From RBG-16-34-14 sp963798865 (GTDB lineage Bacteria > Bacteroidota > Ignavibacteria > Ignavibacteriales > Ignavibacteriaceae): a stretch of 64,000 nucleotides of DNA. The notes beneath the pieces are model-generated. The model saw nothing but the letters and a program-made list of their open reading frames with translations. It had not been told where the DNA came from and searched no databases. Positions 33,713 to 43,266 of the stretch are shown piece by piece (within the stretch, counting starts at the first letter, position 1; every line of letters starts with the position of its first letter). Position numbers and translations under genes: made by a program. Where the stretch lies: contig CAWCVZ010000005.1 in NCBI GenBank assembly GCA_963798865.1, positions 434,001 through 498,000 on the forward strand, written 5' to 3'.

Positions 33713-34960
33713 TTAAATTAAATGTACCAATAATCCATCTCTCAATTTCGGTTCAAACCATGTTGATTTTGGAGGCATAATTTCTCCTGCATCAGAAATC
33801 TTAATCAGATCATCAAGTGAAACAGGATACAATGAAAACGCAACCACAGCTTTTCCCGAATTAATTAGTTTTTCAAGCTCTTTAGTTCCTCTTATTCCTC
33901 CAACAAAATCAATTCTTTTATTTGATTTAGGGTCATCAATTCCAAGAACAGGATTAAGAAGAAAATCCTGCAGTAAGCTAACGTCCAATGCTGAACCAAC
34001 AGAATCAGAAAGTGATAAACTACCAAGAACCGAATCCCTCGGTTTTAGTGAATACCATTTACCTTTCAAATACATACTGAAGTTTCTTTTTTCTGCAGGC
34101 TCTTTAATTTTTACTTTTTCAATCTGAAATTTTTCATCCACTTCATTTAAAAATTCTTCTTCACTCTTACCATTTAAATCCTGCACAACTCTGTTATAGG
34201 GTAATATCCTTAATTGATCCGCCGGAAAAATTACTGCAAGAAAAAAATTATATTCTTCTTCTCCGGTATGATCAGGATTTTTTTCCATTTTAACTTTTCT
34301 TGCCCTGCTTGCACTTGCTGCTCTATGATGACCATCAGCTATATAGAGTTTTTTTATCCTGGAAAATTCCTTAATAATTGGTTCATTATATTTTTCCGGA
34401 AGAACCCAAACGGTGTGTGTTATTTCATCATCTGCGGTGAAATCATAAGCGGGTAAAATTTCTTCGATTGTTGTACTAACAATTTTATTTATTTCGTCAA
34501 CACCATTGTAAGTCAGAAAAACTACCCCGGTTTGAGCGCCTGTTGTAACAATATGATTTGTTCTGTCGTCTTCTTTTTCCTTACGGGTTTTTTCATGCTT
34601 CATTATTATATTTTTATCATAATCGTCAACAGAAAAAGTTGCGGTAATTCCAATTTGAACTCTTTTGTCCATTATTAGTCTGTATAAATAAAACCGCTGG
34701 CTTTCCTCAATTTGTAAAGGGACTTTTTTTGTTAACAGGTCTAAATTTTCTTTAGCTTTTATATAAACTTCTTTTGAGTAAGGATCAGCAGATGAATCCA
34801 ATTCTATTTCGGACCTTGTTACTCTTAAAAAACTTAAATCATTTCCTTCTGCTAGATTTGCCGCTTCCTCCCGGTTTACAACATCATAAGGAACACTTGC
34901 TACGAGATGTGCAAATTCTTTAGCAGGTCTTAAGGCTCTGAAGGGTCTTATTACAGCCAT
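33713..34960 (-). CDS. DUF1015 family protein
   Basis: A 415-aa cytoplasmic protein. Family hallmarks: IRPFRALRPA and VASVPYDVVNREEA at the N-terminus, KHEKTRKEKEDDRTNH, then IADGHHRAASASRA and the C-terminal PPKSTWFEPKLRDGL. The conserved ADGHHR and KHE...DR motifs look like a catalytic or nucleotide/phosphate site. DUF1015 genes are often seen near serine-biosynthesis genes, and here serC lies downstream on the same strand, separated by hicA-hicB. A role in the phosphoserine branch is plausible but inferred only from position. First gene of the strand run. Confidence 0.88.
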   Translation of the reverse strand: MAVIRPFRALRPAKEFAHLVASVPYDVVNREEAANLAEGNDLSFLRVTRSEIELDSSADPYSKEVYIKAKENLDLLTKKVPLQIEESQRFYLYRLIMDKRVQIGITATFSVDDYDKNIIMKHEKTRKEKEDDRTNHIVTTGAQTGVVFLTYNGVDEINKIVSTTIEEILPAYDFTADDEITHTVWVLPEKYNEPIIKEFSRIKKLYIADGHHRAASASRARKVKMEKNPDHTGEEEYNFFLAVIFPADQLRILPYNRVVQDLNGKSEEEFLNEVDEKFQIEKVKIKEPAEKRNFSMYLKGKWYSLKPRDSVLGSLSLSDSVGSALDVSLLQDFLLNPVLGIDDPKSNKRIDFVGGIRGTKELEKLINSGKAVVAFSLYPVSLDDLIKISDAGEIMPPKSTWFEPKLRDGLLVHLI

Positions 34961-35161
34961 GAATAAATTAGCTCCCGGTTAAAGAAAAAACTACTTTGTA
35001 AAAATCCATAAAATATCATAAAGATTCCATGCAAATGATTATAAGACTAAAGGTTAAATGTTCCAAGACTTTCGTAACGTTGATTCCTTAATATCATTCT
35101 GAATTGGCTTTCAAAGGAACAATAATTATTTTTGGCGGCATAATTGTTGAGATAAAAATAA

Positions 35162-36019
35162 ATGAATAAAAAGAATATAAAGGATAAAATGCGTTACGAC
35201 AAAGAGCAAGCGGGCATAATTCCTCAGGATGTGGTGAAAAGATTTAACCGGGCATTTAGGAAGGAAAAAAGAAAAGACAGGTTAAAAATTATTGGTGAAG
35301 TAAAATATCACAGAAAGTTTTACTCTGCCCATTTAGATAATAAGAGAGATGTAATTGTCTGGCTTCCTCCTTCTTATAATTTGGAGTTAAGAAGAAACTA
35401 CCCCGTTTTATACATGCACGATGGACAAAATATTATGGATCCAAAAACTTCTTATGCGGGGATTGACTGGCGGGTTGATGAGACTTTAACAAAACTTATA
35501 AAACGAAATCAAATTCAGGAGATTATAGTTGTAGGAATTAATAACTCAAAAGAGAGGCTCGAAGAATATAGTGATACGGAAAAAGGTCGCCGCTACATTA
35601 ATTTTATAGTAGAAGAGCTTAAGCCGTTTATTGATTATGAATACCGCACGCTGTCAGGAAATAATAACTCTGTGGTAATGGGTTCGTCTATGGGAGGGTT
35701 AATTTCTTTTCTTATCGCATGGAATCATCCGGAAGTTTTTTCAAATGCAGGATGTTTGTCAAGCTCATTTCATTTCCAGGATGATAAAGCAATTAAGATG
35801 GTTAAAGATTACAACGGTCCGAAGAAGAATATAAAAATATATATTGATCATGGTGAAGATGGTTTGATCAGAGGACAAAAGATGTTTTGCACTCTTACAA
35901 AAAAAGGTTTTATGGTTGGTTCTGATATAGACTATTATTATGCCACCGGCGCCGAGCACAATGAAAATGCATGGGCTGACAGGCTTGAAAGACCGTTACT
36001 CTTTTTCTTTAAGAAGTGA
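35162..36019 (+). CDS. Esterase D-type alpha/beta-hydrolase
   Basis: A 285-aa serine esterase of the putative-esterase (enterochelin esterase/antigen 85-like) type: VIVWLPPSYN and PVLYMHDGQNIMDP form the early strands, GSSMGGLIS holds the nucleophile Ser, YIDHGEDG the acidic residue and TGAEHNENAWADR the catalytic His. There is no signal peptide, so it is cytoplasmic as annotated; the first 35 residues are unusually basic. Hydrolyses esters of unknown acyl or glycosyl groups. The HAD phosphatase gene follows on the same strand after 53 bases. Confidence 0.85.
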   Translation: MNKKNIKDKMRYDKEQAGIIPQDVVKRFNRAFRKEKRKDRLKIIGEVKYHRKFYSAHLDNKRDVIVWLPPSYNLELRRNYPVLYMHDGQNIMDPKTSYAGIDWRVDETLTKLIKRNQIQEIIVVGINNSKERLEEYSDTEKGRRYINFIVEELKPFIDYEYRTLSGNNNSVVMGSSMGGLISFLIAWNHPEVFSNAGCLSSSFHFQDDKAIKMVKDYNGPKKNIKIYIDHGEDGLIRGQKMFCTLTKKGFMVGSDIDYYYATGAEHNENAWADRLERPLLFFFKK

Positions 36020-36072
36020 AAACCGGTGTAATGTTATAAGGTATAAGATATAGTGGTATAAGGATATTAAAA

Positions 36073-36711
36073 ATGAAATCTTTTACGAAAACATTAATTC
36101 TTCTTTTACTTTTTCTTTATTCCTGCTCACCAAAATTAACAAACCTCGATTTTGTAAAAGAAGATATTATCAAATACTATGAATCAGGCGAATATGATAA
36201 AGAAGTTGGCGAGGCAACAACTGATGCCATTAAAAAATTTGAAGCAATAAAAGTTGAAGACTCTTCAGCGGTTGTTTTTGATGTTGATGAAACTGCACTT
36301 TCAAATTATGAGATAATTAAGGAAATGGATTTTGGTTATATTAAAGAACCCTGGGATAAATGGATTGAAGAAGCTAAAGCCCCCGCCATTAGTGAGGTTA
36401 AAGATTTGTATAATTCCCTGATTGCTAGGGGGATAAAAATAATCTTTATAACCGGCAGAAAAGATTATCAATATTTTTCAACATATAATAATCTACATTC
36501 ATCGGGATATTCTTTATTTGATACTTTAATCGTAAGAGAGAAAGATGAGTATAAGCTTGGGGCATCTGATTATAAAACTAAAAAACGAAAACAACTCTCC
36601 GCCAAAGGATATAAAATAGTCGGGACTGTTGGGGATCAATGGAGCGACTTAATAGGAGAAAACCTGGGAATACCGGTTAAGATTCCGAATTATCTTTATA
36701 TTGTTGAATAG
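36073..36711 (+). CDS. HAD-family acid phosphatase lipoprotein (class B/P4-like)
   Basis: A 212-aa lipoprotein (lipobox LYSC, Cys18) with an acid-phosphatase class B/lipoprotein e(P4)-like HAD domain. Motif I is VVFDVDETALSNYE, motif II FITGRKDY, motif III a lysine region (KKRKQL), and motif IV GDQWSDL. Such enzymes dephosphorylate nucleotides or other small monoesters outside the cytoplasm so that the nucleoside can be taken up. Follows an esterase gene on the same strand and is itself followed by valS. Confidence 0.9.
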   Translation: MKSFTKTLILLLLFLYSCSPKLTNLDFVKEDIIKYYESGEYDKEVGEATTDAIKKFEAIKVEDSSAVVFDVDETALSNYEIIKEMDFGYIKEPWDKWIEEAKAPAISEVKDLYNSLIARGIKIIFITGRKDYQYFSTYNNLHSSGYSLFDTLIVREKDEYKLGASDYKTKKRKQLSAKGYKIVGTVGDQWSDLIGENLGIPVKIPNYLYIVE

Positions 36712-36800
36712 ATTTTCATTTCTTTAATCTGTCATTTACTGCTTTAATCAGCACTCAAAAAATTCTTATATTTACACTTCATAGTAAACAATAAAATCAG

Positions 36801-39456
36801 ATGCCTGAGATAAAATTTTCAGATATTCCTAAAGCATACAATCCCGCAGAAGTTGAAGATAAATGGTACAGCTATTGGCTGGAGAATAATCTTTTTAAAT
36901 CAGAAATAAATGATAAAGAACCATATACAATCGTAATACCCCCGCCAAATATAACCGGCAGCTTAACAATGGGGCATATCCTTAATAATACAATTCAGGA
37001 TATTCTCATTCGTACTAAAAGAATGCAGGGTTATAATGCCTGCTGGGTTCCGGGAACTGATCATGCTTCAATTGCAACAGAAGCTAAAGTGGTTTCGTTC
37101 CTAAAAGAAAAAGGAATTGATAAAAAAGAAATTGGAAGAGAAGAGTTTTTAAAATACTGCTGGGAATGGAAAGAGAAGTATGGCGGGATAATAATCCAGC
37201 AACTAAAAAAGCTTGGAGTTAGCTGCGACTGGCACCGTGAACGCTTCACAATGGATGATCAGTATTACAGGAGAGTAATTGAAACTTTTGTTGACTTATA
37301 TAAAGAAGGGAAAATATACCGCGGTTACCGAATGGTAAACTGGGACCCAGCATCACGCTCGGCAATCTCGGATGAAGAAGTAATTTATAGAACTATAAAT
37401 GGGAAGCTCTGGTATCTTAAATATCCTGTTAAGGATTCAAATGAGTTTATTATAGTAGCAACCACGAGACCGGAAACAATGCTTGGCGATACAGGTATTG
37501 CTGTTAATCCTGAAGATGAGAGATATAAAAAATTCATAGGTAAAAAAGTTTTACTTCCCGTTGTTGGAAGAGAAATTCCTGTTTTTGCGGATGCTTATGT
37601 TGATATAGAATTTGGAACAGGCGCTGTTAAAGTTACCCCGGCTCATGATATCAATGATTATGAAATGGGTAAAAGACACAATCTTGAAACAATTAATATC
37701 TTTAATGAAGATGCAACCACAAATGAAAATGTTCCCGAAGATTTGAGAGGGCAGGATAGATTTGAAGTTCGGAAAAAGGTGATACAAAAATTTGAAAAAC
37801 TCGGTCTCCTGTTGAAAACAGAAGATTATCAAACCAGTATTGGATATTCTGAAAGAGGAGGAGTTCCTATCGAACCCTATCTTTCTGAGCAGTGGTTTAT
37901 GAAAATGGATGAATTATCAAAACCGGCTCTTAATGCTGTTGTTGATGGCAAAATAAAATTTTATCCATATCATTGGGTAAAGACTTATTCACACTGGATG
38001 GACAATATTAAAGATTGGTGTATTTCACGTCAGCTTTGGTGGGGACATAGAATTCCTGTTTGGTATTGTATTGGTGATGAAGCTTGTAAACTGGAATGTA
38101 AACAGCCGATTGTTTCTGTTGATCCGCCCGAGAAGTGTCCTCATTGCGGTTCAAAAAATCTAAAGCAGGATGAAGACGTTCTTGATACCTGGGCATCAAG
38201 CTGGCTTTGGGCATATGATGTTTTTAAAACTGAAGAAGGAACAGAAATATTATTACCCGACAGATACGCTTGTTACGGCTCCCGATATTATTTTTTTCTG
38301 GGTTGCGCGAATGATAATGGCAGGGCTGCATTTCAAAAAAGATATTCCTTTTAAACATGTTTATTTCACAAGCGTTATAAGAGACATTCAGGGAAGAAAA
38401 ATGAGCAAGTCACTGGGTAACTCTCCCGATCCTCTTGAAGTAATAAATGATTACGGTTCTGATGCATTAAGGTTTACTATTATTTATTTGGCTCCACTCG
38501 GTCAGGATGTTCTTTTCTCAACTGATAAATGTGATATTGGTAGAAATTTTGCAAATAAAATCTGGAATGCAGGAAGATTCCTTTTGATGAATTCTGAAAA
38601 TATTAAAACCGATGAAAACCTAATTGATAAGCATATAGATTTTCCGGATGAATGGATAAACTCAAGATTCAATAAAACGCTCGAACAATTAAATGATGCG
38701 ATGGATAAGTTCGAAATTAATAATGCAAGTAAAATTATTTATTCTTATGTATGGAATGACTTCTGCGATTGGTACATTGAATTAATGAAGAACAGGCTTT
38801 ACTGGGGAGAGGAGGAAGTTAAATCTGCTGTTCTTACAAGAGCATTAAATAATTTTGAAAACCTGCTTAAGATTGTTCATCCGTTTATGCCTTTCATAAC
38901 AGAAGAGTTATGGCAATTAATAAGCGAACGGAAAAAAGGAGAAAGCATTTCAATATCCAATTATCCGGAATATGATTCATTAAAAATAAACCCTTCTGCT
39001 GAAAAAGAAATGGAGTTTGTTCAGGATGTTATTACGGCAGTAAGGAATATACGCGGCGAGATGAACATTCCCCCATCAAAACAGGTTAATGCATTTATTA
39101 AATCTTCAGAAGTAGGAACACACCAGGTTGATTATATAAAGAAGCTTGCAAAGATTGAACAAATAAAGATTGATAAAAACCTTGTAAAACCTAAAGCAAG
39201 CGTTTCAGCAGTTGTTAAAGATTCTGAAATTTATATCCCGCTGGAAGGTTTAATTGATCTTGATGTTGAACGTAAAAGGCTGCAGAAAGAAATAACAAGA
39301 CTTGAAGATGCAGTAATCAGCATAAACAAAAAACTTTCAAATGAGAAATTTGTTAATAACGCAGCTCCGGAGGTTGTTGAAAAAGAAAGAATCAAGAAGA
39401 AGGATTGGGAAACAAATCTCGCAAAGCTGAAAGAAATATTATCCAATCTTAACTAA
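36801..39456 (+). CDS. valS: Valyl-tRNA synthetase, frame broken by one extra base
   Basis: Class I aminoacyl-tRNA synthetase charging tRNA-Val. The first frame (to a stop at 38354) carries PPPNITGSLTMGHILN (HIGH motif), the editing domain, then DVLDTWASSWLWA. The second frame resumes with YYYPTDTLVTAPDIIFFWVARMIM and KMSKSLGNSPDP (KMSKS loop), the anticodon domain and the C-terminal coiled-coil arm ending KLKEILSNLN. Deleting one G at 38238-38239 gives GAA GAA GAA CAG AAA TAT and a continuous 884-aa enzyme, the normal length. Because valS is essential and usually single-copy, this is best read as a sequence error or, less likely, programmed slippage. Confidence 0.93.
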
Positions 39457-39604
39457 AATTAAAATCCTTTTTATGATTTATATCAATATCGTTTTGGAAT
39501 TTTAAATTCCCACCGTGACTGAATTCACAATAGTTAAACATTAAACCCTTTTCCATTAAAATTATTTTATCTTATACAATCATTACAGAAAATAAAGGTA
39601 TGAT

Positions 39605-40105
39605 ATGTTAAGAAAAATAATTTTATTGGTTGGATTCATAATTTTATTTGCAGGAATAAAACCAGCGCAAGCTCAATTTGCCCCGGGCGGAAAAGAGTTT
39701 GGTTTCGGAATTATAATTGGTGATCCTACGGGGGGAACTGCAAAACTCTGGCTGACAAGAGATAATGCTTTAGCTTTTCATCTAGGTGCATCATACTTTG
39801 GCAGCCCGCGTATTGGAGTTGATTATCTTTGGCATTTTGATGCATTCAGATCAAATATTGTAAATCTTTATGCTGGTCCTGGCGGTGTAATAGGATTTGG
39901 CAAAGGCGATGGTTTCTGGTATAGGGGGCGGTTTGTGAGAGTACACGATGATGTTGGAATAGGGGGCAGAGCAGTATTTGGTATCAATATTGTCCCTGTT
40001 AGAACTCCTCTTGAAATATTTGTAGAATTAGGTGTACTAATTGCTTTTGTTCCGGATTTCGGTTCCGCCGCGGATGCCGCTCTGGGAATCAGGTTCTATC
40101 CATAA
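39605..40105 (+). CDS. Small secreted barrel-like protein, function unknown
   Basis: A 166-aa protein with a cleavable signal (residues 1-23, ending KPAQAQ). The mature part is glycine- and aromatic-rich with alternating strands (EFGFGIIIGDPTGGTAKLW, NLYAGPGGVIGFG, LEIFVELGVLIAFVP), ending in LGIRFYP with a C-terminal aromatic-Pro. This is typical of a small outer-membrane barrel. No named family is recognised. A terminator follows directly. Confidence 0.65.
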   Translation: MLRKIILLVGFIILFAGIKPAQAQFAPGGKEFGFGIIIGDPTGGTAKLWLTRDNALAFHLGASYFGSPRIGVDYLWHFDAFRSNIVNLYAGPGGVIGFGKGDGFWYRGRFVRVHDDVGIGGRAVFGINIVPVRTPLEIFVELGVLIAFVPDFGSAADAALGIRFYP

Positions 40106-40115
40106 ACCAATTTAT

Positions 40116-40144
40116 AGGTGAAACCCTTCTGATGCGTTTCACCT
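40116..40144 (+). terminator. Intrinsic terminator of the small barrel-protein gene
   Basis: Perfect 9-bp stem AGGTGAAAC (40116-40124) / GTTTCACCT (40136-40144), an 11-base loop, then TTAATTA. It starts 10 bases past the stop codon. The T-tract is short. Confidence 0.85.
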
Positions 40145-40356
40145 TTAATTATCAGCTACTATTTTTTCTCTTCTTTATTAACTAAATAAAATCTTTAAAA
40201 GTTTGGGAAATGAAACTTTTAAATACTTCATTTTATGCATTAAGGTCAGTTATTTAATGTAAAAGAAACCCCGAAATAATTACTTCGTTAGTTTAATATT
40301 TATGCATATCTGAGATGACTCTTTTAGAGATAAGTTACTTTAATTAAATAAAAAAT

Positions 40357-40426
40357 AGGCATAATGGGTACGGCCCATTATTTGATTATCTTGGATTTAT
40401 CAAATTGGGGTAAATGGTGGATGCCT
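40357..40426 (+). promoter_or_regulatory. Candidate structured RNA (three-way junction) upstream of a T9SS cargo gene
   Basis: AGGCAT (40357-40362) pairs with ATGCCT (40421-40426) and encloses two hairpins: AATGGG/CCCATT (40363-40368 / 40374-40379, loop TACGG) and ATTTGAT/ATCAAAT (40380-40386 / 40399-40405). A purine-rich single-stranded TGGGGTAAATGGTGG lies before the closing stem. The element is 74 bases upstream of the start of the gene at 40500, in an otherwise featureless 394-base gap after a terminator. It does not match riboswitch consensus sequences that I know. Chance pairing in AT-rich DNA is possible. Confidence 0.35.
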
Positions 40427-40499
40427 GTATGTCATTTCGAAAGGATTTACTATGCAATGAATATAACTAGATACACTATTAGGAAGGAACGAATTTATT

Positions 40500-41357
40500 A
40501 TGAAAAGATTAAGCATTACTTTTATTCTTTTTGCGATTCTAATTTTGGTTAAAGAATCCTACTCATTTTCTCCAATAATCAATCCTGCATTAAAATCCTC
40601 TGCTCAAGGCGGCCTTTTAGAATTCAGCACTACTACTGTTGAAAAATACAGCCATAGTATTCAGAATTCAGATTTGTTGGTTTTAAGAAATTATACGGGG
40701 CGCCCCTTAAAAGCATTACAATTTAAAATAGTAATAGGCAAAGATGGAGGTAAATTAAATTTTAAATCTATAAGCAGAGGTACTAGTATTCCCGAATCAT
40801 CTTTCTTATTGGACTATGAAGTTCATAAAGGTGAATTACAGCCCGATGGTTCATCTATTGATGTTGTAAGTGTTGTTTTACTTGGCTGGGGAGAAAACGT
40901 TTTATACCCGGAAGATTTGCATAATATTGTTTTAATTAATTATGATATAGTTGAAATTGATGGCGACAGTTCTGTTTCTCATTTGTGTCTGACTGATGTT
41001 AAAGGTGCGACAATTACCCCGGTTGAAGACGCAAATATTTTGGCGGGAGAGGAACAAACAATTTTCTTAAAAAGAGCACCAGTTGAAAATGATTTAAACG
41101 TAATTTTGCTTCAGAACTTTCCGAATCCATTTAACCCGGCTACAACAATAAGTTTTAAAATTCCAGAGAATGACCAGGTTTGCCTGAAAGTATTTAATTC
41201 AATCGGTCAAGAAATTTCAACTTTGATAGATGAATACAAAACTGCGGGTAATTATTCTATTGCGTTTAATGCCGCTAACTTAACAAGTGGTGTTTATTTT
41301 TACCAGGTTAGAACAACCAGTTATACAATTATTAAAAAGATGATGCTTGTAAAGTAA
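40500..41357 (+). CDS. Secreted protein with T9SS sorting domain
   Basis: A 285-aa secreted protein: signal peptide to about residue 22 (ESYSFS). The body (about 40-190) is a beta-rich domain of unknown family, resembling cohesin-like or extracellular adhesion modules only in strand pattern (VLRNYTGRPLKALQFKIVI). The C-terminal 85 residues are a T9SS type A sorting domain: NFPNPFNPATTISFKI, FNSIGQEISTL, LTSGVYFYQV and a final basic KMMLVK. AGGAAGGA precedes the ATG. A candidate structured element lies in its leader. Next to a matrixin protease gene in convergent orientation. Confidence 0.85.
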   Translation: MKRLSITFILFAILILVKESYSFSPIINPALKSSAQGGLLEFSTTTVEKYSHSIQNSDLLVLRNYTGRPLKALQFKIVIGKDGGKLNFKSISRGTSIPESSFLLDYEVHKGELQPDGSSIDVVSVVLLGWGENVLYPEDLHNIVLINYDIVEIDGDSSVSHLCLTDVKGATITPVEDANILAGEEQTIFLKRAPVENDLNVILLQNFPNPFNPATTISFKIPENDQVCLKVFNSIGQEISTLIDEYKTAGNYSIAFNAANLTSGVYFYQVRTTSYTIIKKMMLVK

Positions 41358-41367
41358 AATTAAAACA

Positions 41368-42210
41368 TTACTTTGTTGAATAATCATTGATTCCGAGATT
41401 AACAACAGATCTTACTGCTTCAATATCACCGGTAGAAAGTTCTATGTATGAAAGTTTATTACTTGAGTCTTCACTTATATAAGGATACATAATATCGAGA
41501 TGGTTATTGCTGTGCCCCAAACCAAGCGAATGCCCGAGTTCATGAATTATAGTAGATTTTATTTCTCCATCGGAAATTTTCTGATCATCAAATTTTAATA
41601 AACTTATTTCCACAAAAGATTTTTCTATTATTTTATCTTTTCCCAGCTCGTAGTCAGTCAGTCCAAGATAGTTCTCATCATATTTTTCCATCAAATTATT
41701 TTCAAATGTTAAAATAATATCTGCATTTGATTCGGATTTTGTATAAACAAATTTTATTCTTTCATCGGCAGCATTCCAGATTTTAAATGCATAGTCAATA
41801 TAAGTGGTATATCTATCTCTGAAATTTTTTGATGAAGATTTTTTTACATAAACCTTAAGAGGATAGTCACTTAGATTCCAATACTTTCCATTCCATAAAG
41901 AATTATCACTATCATCAATTCTGAAATAATTCCGTGAGTAAGATGTATAATTACTGAATTTCTCCTTATTTAGATCTGAATTTTTCCTGGTTTCTTCGAA
42001 TGAATCTTTATTTTTTTTGTCTCCGAAAAACTCAGTAATGAATCTCTTTGGTGTCCCGGCTTTACTAATTTCAGATTTATTGTTATAGTATTCAGTCCTT
42101 TCCCTTGAGGATGAACTTGGCTTAATGTGTGTTGCCTTCTGGCTGAAATTAACTGAAGACCCAAAAAGGAAAATTAGGATTAAGAGTGTAAAAGTATATT
42201 TCTTCTTCAT
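41368..42210 (-). CDS. Secreted matrixin-type zinc metalloprotease
   Basis: A 280-aa secreted protease. Signal peptide at residues 1-23 (VNFSQ), a charged propeptide-like region to about residue 90, and then the catalytic domain with the zinc signature HELGHSLGLGH (three His, one Glu) followed by the Met-turn DIMYP. KIWNAADERIKF and DIILTFENN are the usual upstream strands of the M10A family. No cysteine switch is visible in the prodomain, so latency must be kept another way. No T9SS sorting domain is seen. Converges on the T9SS cargo gene with only 10 bases between the stops. Confidence 0.92.
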   Translation of the reverse strand: MKKKYTFTLLILIFLFGSSVNFSQKATHIKPSSSSRERTEYYNNKSEISKAGTPKRFITEFFGDKKNKDSFEETRKNSDLNKEKFSNYTSYSRNYFRIDDSDNSLWNGKYWNLSDYPLKVYVKKSSSKNFRDRYTTYIDYAFKIWNAADERIKFVYTKSESNADIILTFENNLMEKYDENYLGLTDYELGKDKIIEKSFVEISLLKFDDQKISDGEIKSTIIHELGHSLGLGHSNNHLDIMYPYISEDSSNKLSYIELSTGDIEAVRSVVNLGINDYSTK

Positions 42211-42454
42211 ACTTTTTTCTAATGGTTGATTTATAATTAATCCATTTCAATTTCTGTTCCTACGATATAAAAAGAATTCTATAAATTCCACAGAAATAAT
42301 TCGGAATTATTCTCCAAATCACGCAAATTTTACATTTAATAAGGAATTATTAAAAATAAAAAAAGTATTATTAGAAATGGAATAATTGTTTTAACTACAT
42401 AGATTCATTTATTTTAATGATACAAATAAAATTTAATTGAAAAGGAGTTTAATT

Positions 42455-42904
42455 ATGGCTGTAAGAAAAGGAAGTGCAGAGTATAGTGTACCAATCCTAT
42501 CCGGGAAAGGTGATATAAAAGATGGAAAAGGTACATTAAGTTCCGAAAGTGGTGTTTTAAATAATATCCCGTATAATTTTTTGTCCAGATTCGGGGAAAG
42601 GAAAGAAACTAATCCTGAAGAATTACTAGGTGCAGCACATGCAGCTTGTTTCTCAATGGCACTTACAAATAATTTGACAAGAGAAGGATTTAAAGTTAAT
42701 TCTATAAAAACAGTCGATCATGTGCATATTGAGAAGACAGAAGCTGGGTTTACCATAACAAAGATTATACTTAATACCGAAGGAAAAGTTGAAGGAATTG
42801 ACGAAGCTGCTTTTAAAAAACATGCTGAAAATGCTAAAGCAGGCTGCCCGGTTTCAAGAGCGTTAAAAGCTGTTGAAATGGAATTGAATGCAAAACTGGT
42901 TTAA
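42455..42904 (+). CDS. OsmC-family peroxiredoxin
   Basis: A 149-aa thiol peroxidase that reduces organic hydroperoxides. Both redox cysteines are visible: AAHAACFSMAL and the second in AGCPVSRALKAVEM. LSRFGERKETNPEELLGAAHA is the OsmC subgroup signature. The ATG at 42455 is chosen because AAAGGAG lies at the right distance; an in-frame TTG six codons earlier overlaps this site. Single gene followed by a terminator. Confidence 0.93.
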   Translation: MAVRKGSAEYSVPILSGKGDIKDGKGTLSSESGVLNNIPYNFLSRFGERKETNPEELLGAAHAACFSMALTNNLTREGFKVNSIKTVDHVHIEKTEAGFTITKIILNTEGKVEGIDEAAFKKHAENAKAGCPVSRALKAVEMELNAKLV

Positions 42905-42918
42905 TTTTTTTTAATTAA

Positions 42919-42937
42919 TGCCGGATTTTTTCCGGCA
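42919..42937 (+). terminator. Intrinsic terminator of the osmC-like gene
   Basis: Stem TGCCGGA (42919-42925) / TCCGGCA (42931-42937), a five-T loop, then ATTTTA. It lies 15 bases beyond the stop of the OsmC gene, and only 4 bases before the end of the convergent acetyltransferase gene. Confidence 0.7.
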
Positions 42938-42940
42938 ATT

Positions 42941-43213
42941 TTATGCCAGCAGCTCTTCATACTCTTTATTCATATCAATAAAATAATCTATATAAGAGCA
43001 GGTAGGAATAATTTTTAAATTGTTCCCTCTTGCATAATCTAAAACTGCTTTTGCTATTTCTGCGGCTATGCCTTTGTGTCTAAGCTCCTCAGGGACAAAC
43101 GTTCTTAAAATATTTATCGTTCCCTTATTTTGAATAGAGTACCTGATATAGGATTCTTTACCTTCTTTTAAAGTATAAAAAATCTGCTTTTCTTTATCGT
43201 GAATAATTTCCAT
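42941..43213 (-). CDS. Small GNAT-type N-acetyltransferase (YidJ/YjdJ-like)
   Basis: A 90-aa minimal acetyltransferase: TFVPEELRHKGIAAEIAKAVLDYA corresponds to the acetyl-CoA-binding motif A (R/Q-x-x-G-x-G/A), followed by LKIIPTCSYIDYFI, a strand with a Cys and Tyr typical of this short subgroup. The human/bacterial homologues are of unclear substrate. The downstream end is 4 bases from the OsmC terminator; the upstream gene is ychF on the same strand, 53 bases away. Confidence 0.88.
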   Translation of the reverse strand: MEIIHDKEKQIFYTLKEGKESYIRYSIQNKGTINILRTFVPEELRHKGIAAEIAKAVLDYARGNNLKIIPTCSYIDYFIDMNKEYEELLA

Positions 43214-43266
43214 AAAAAAATCTTTAGTTATTACTTCTCCTAAAAGGAATCTTGCTCAAAAAACCC

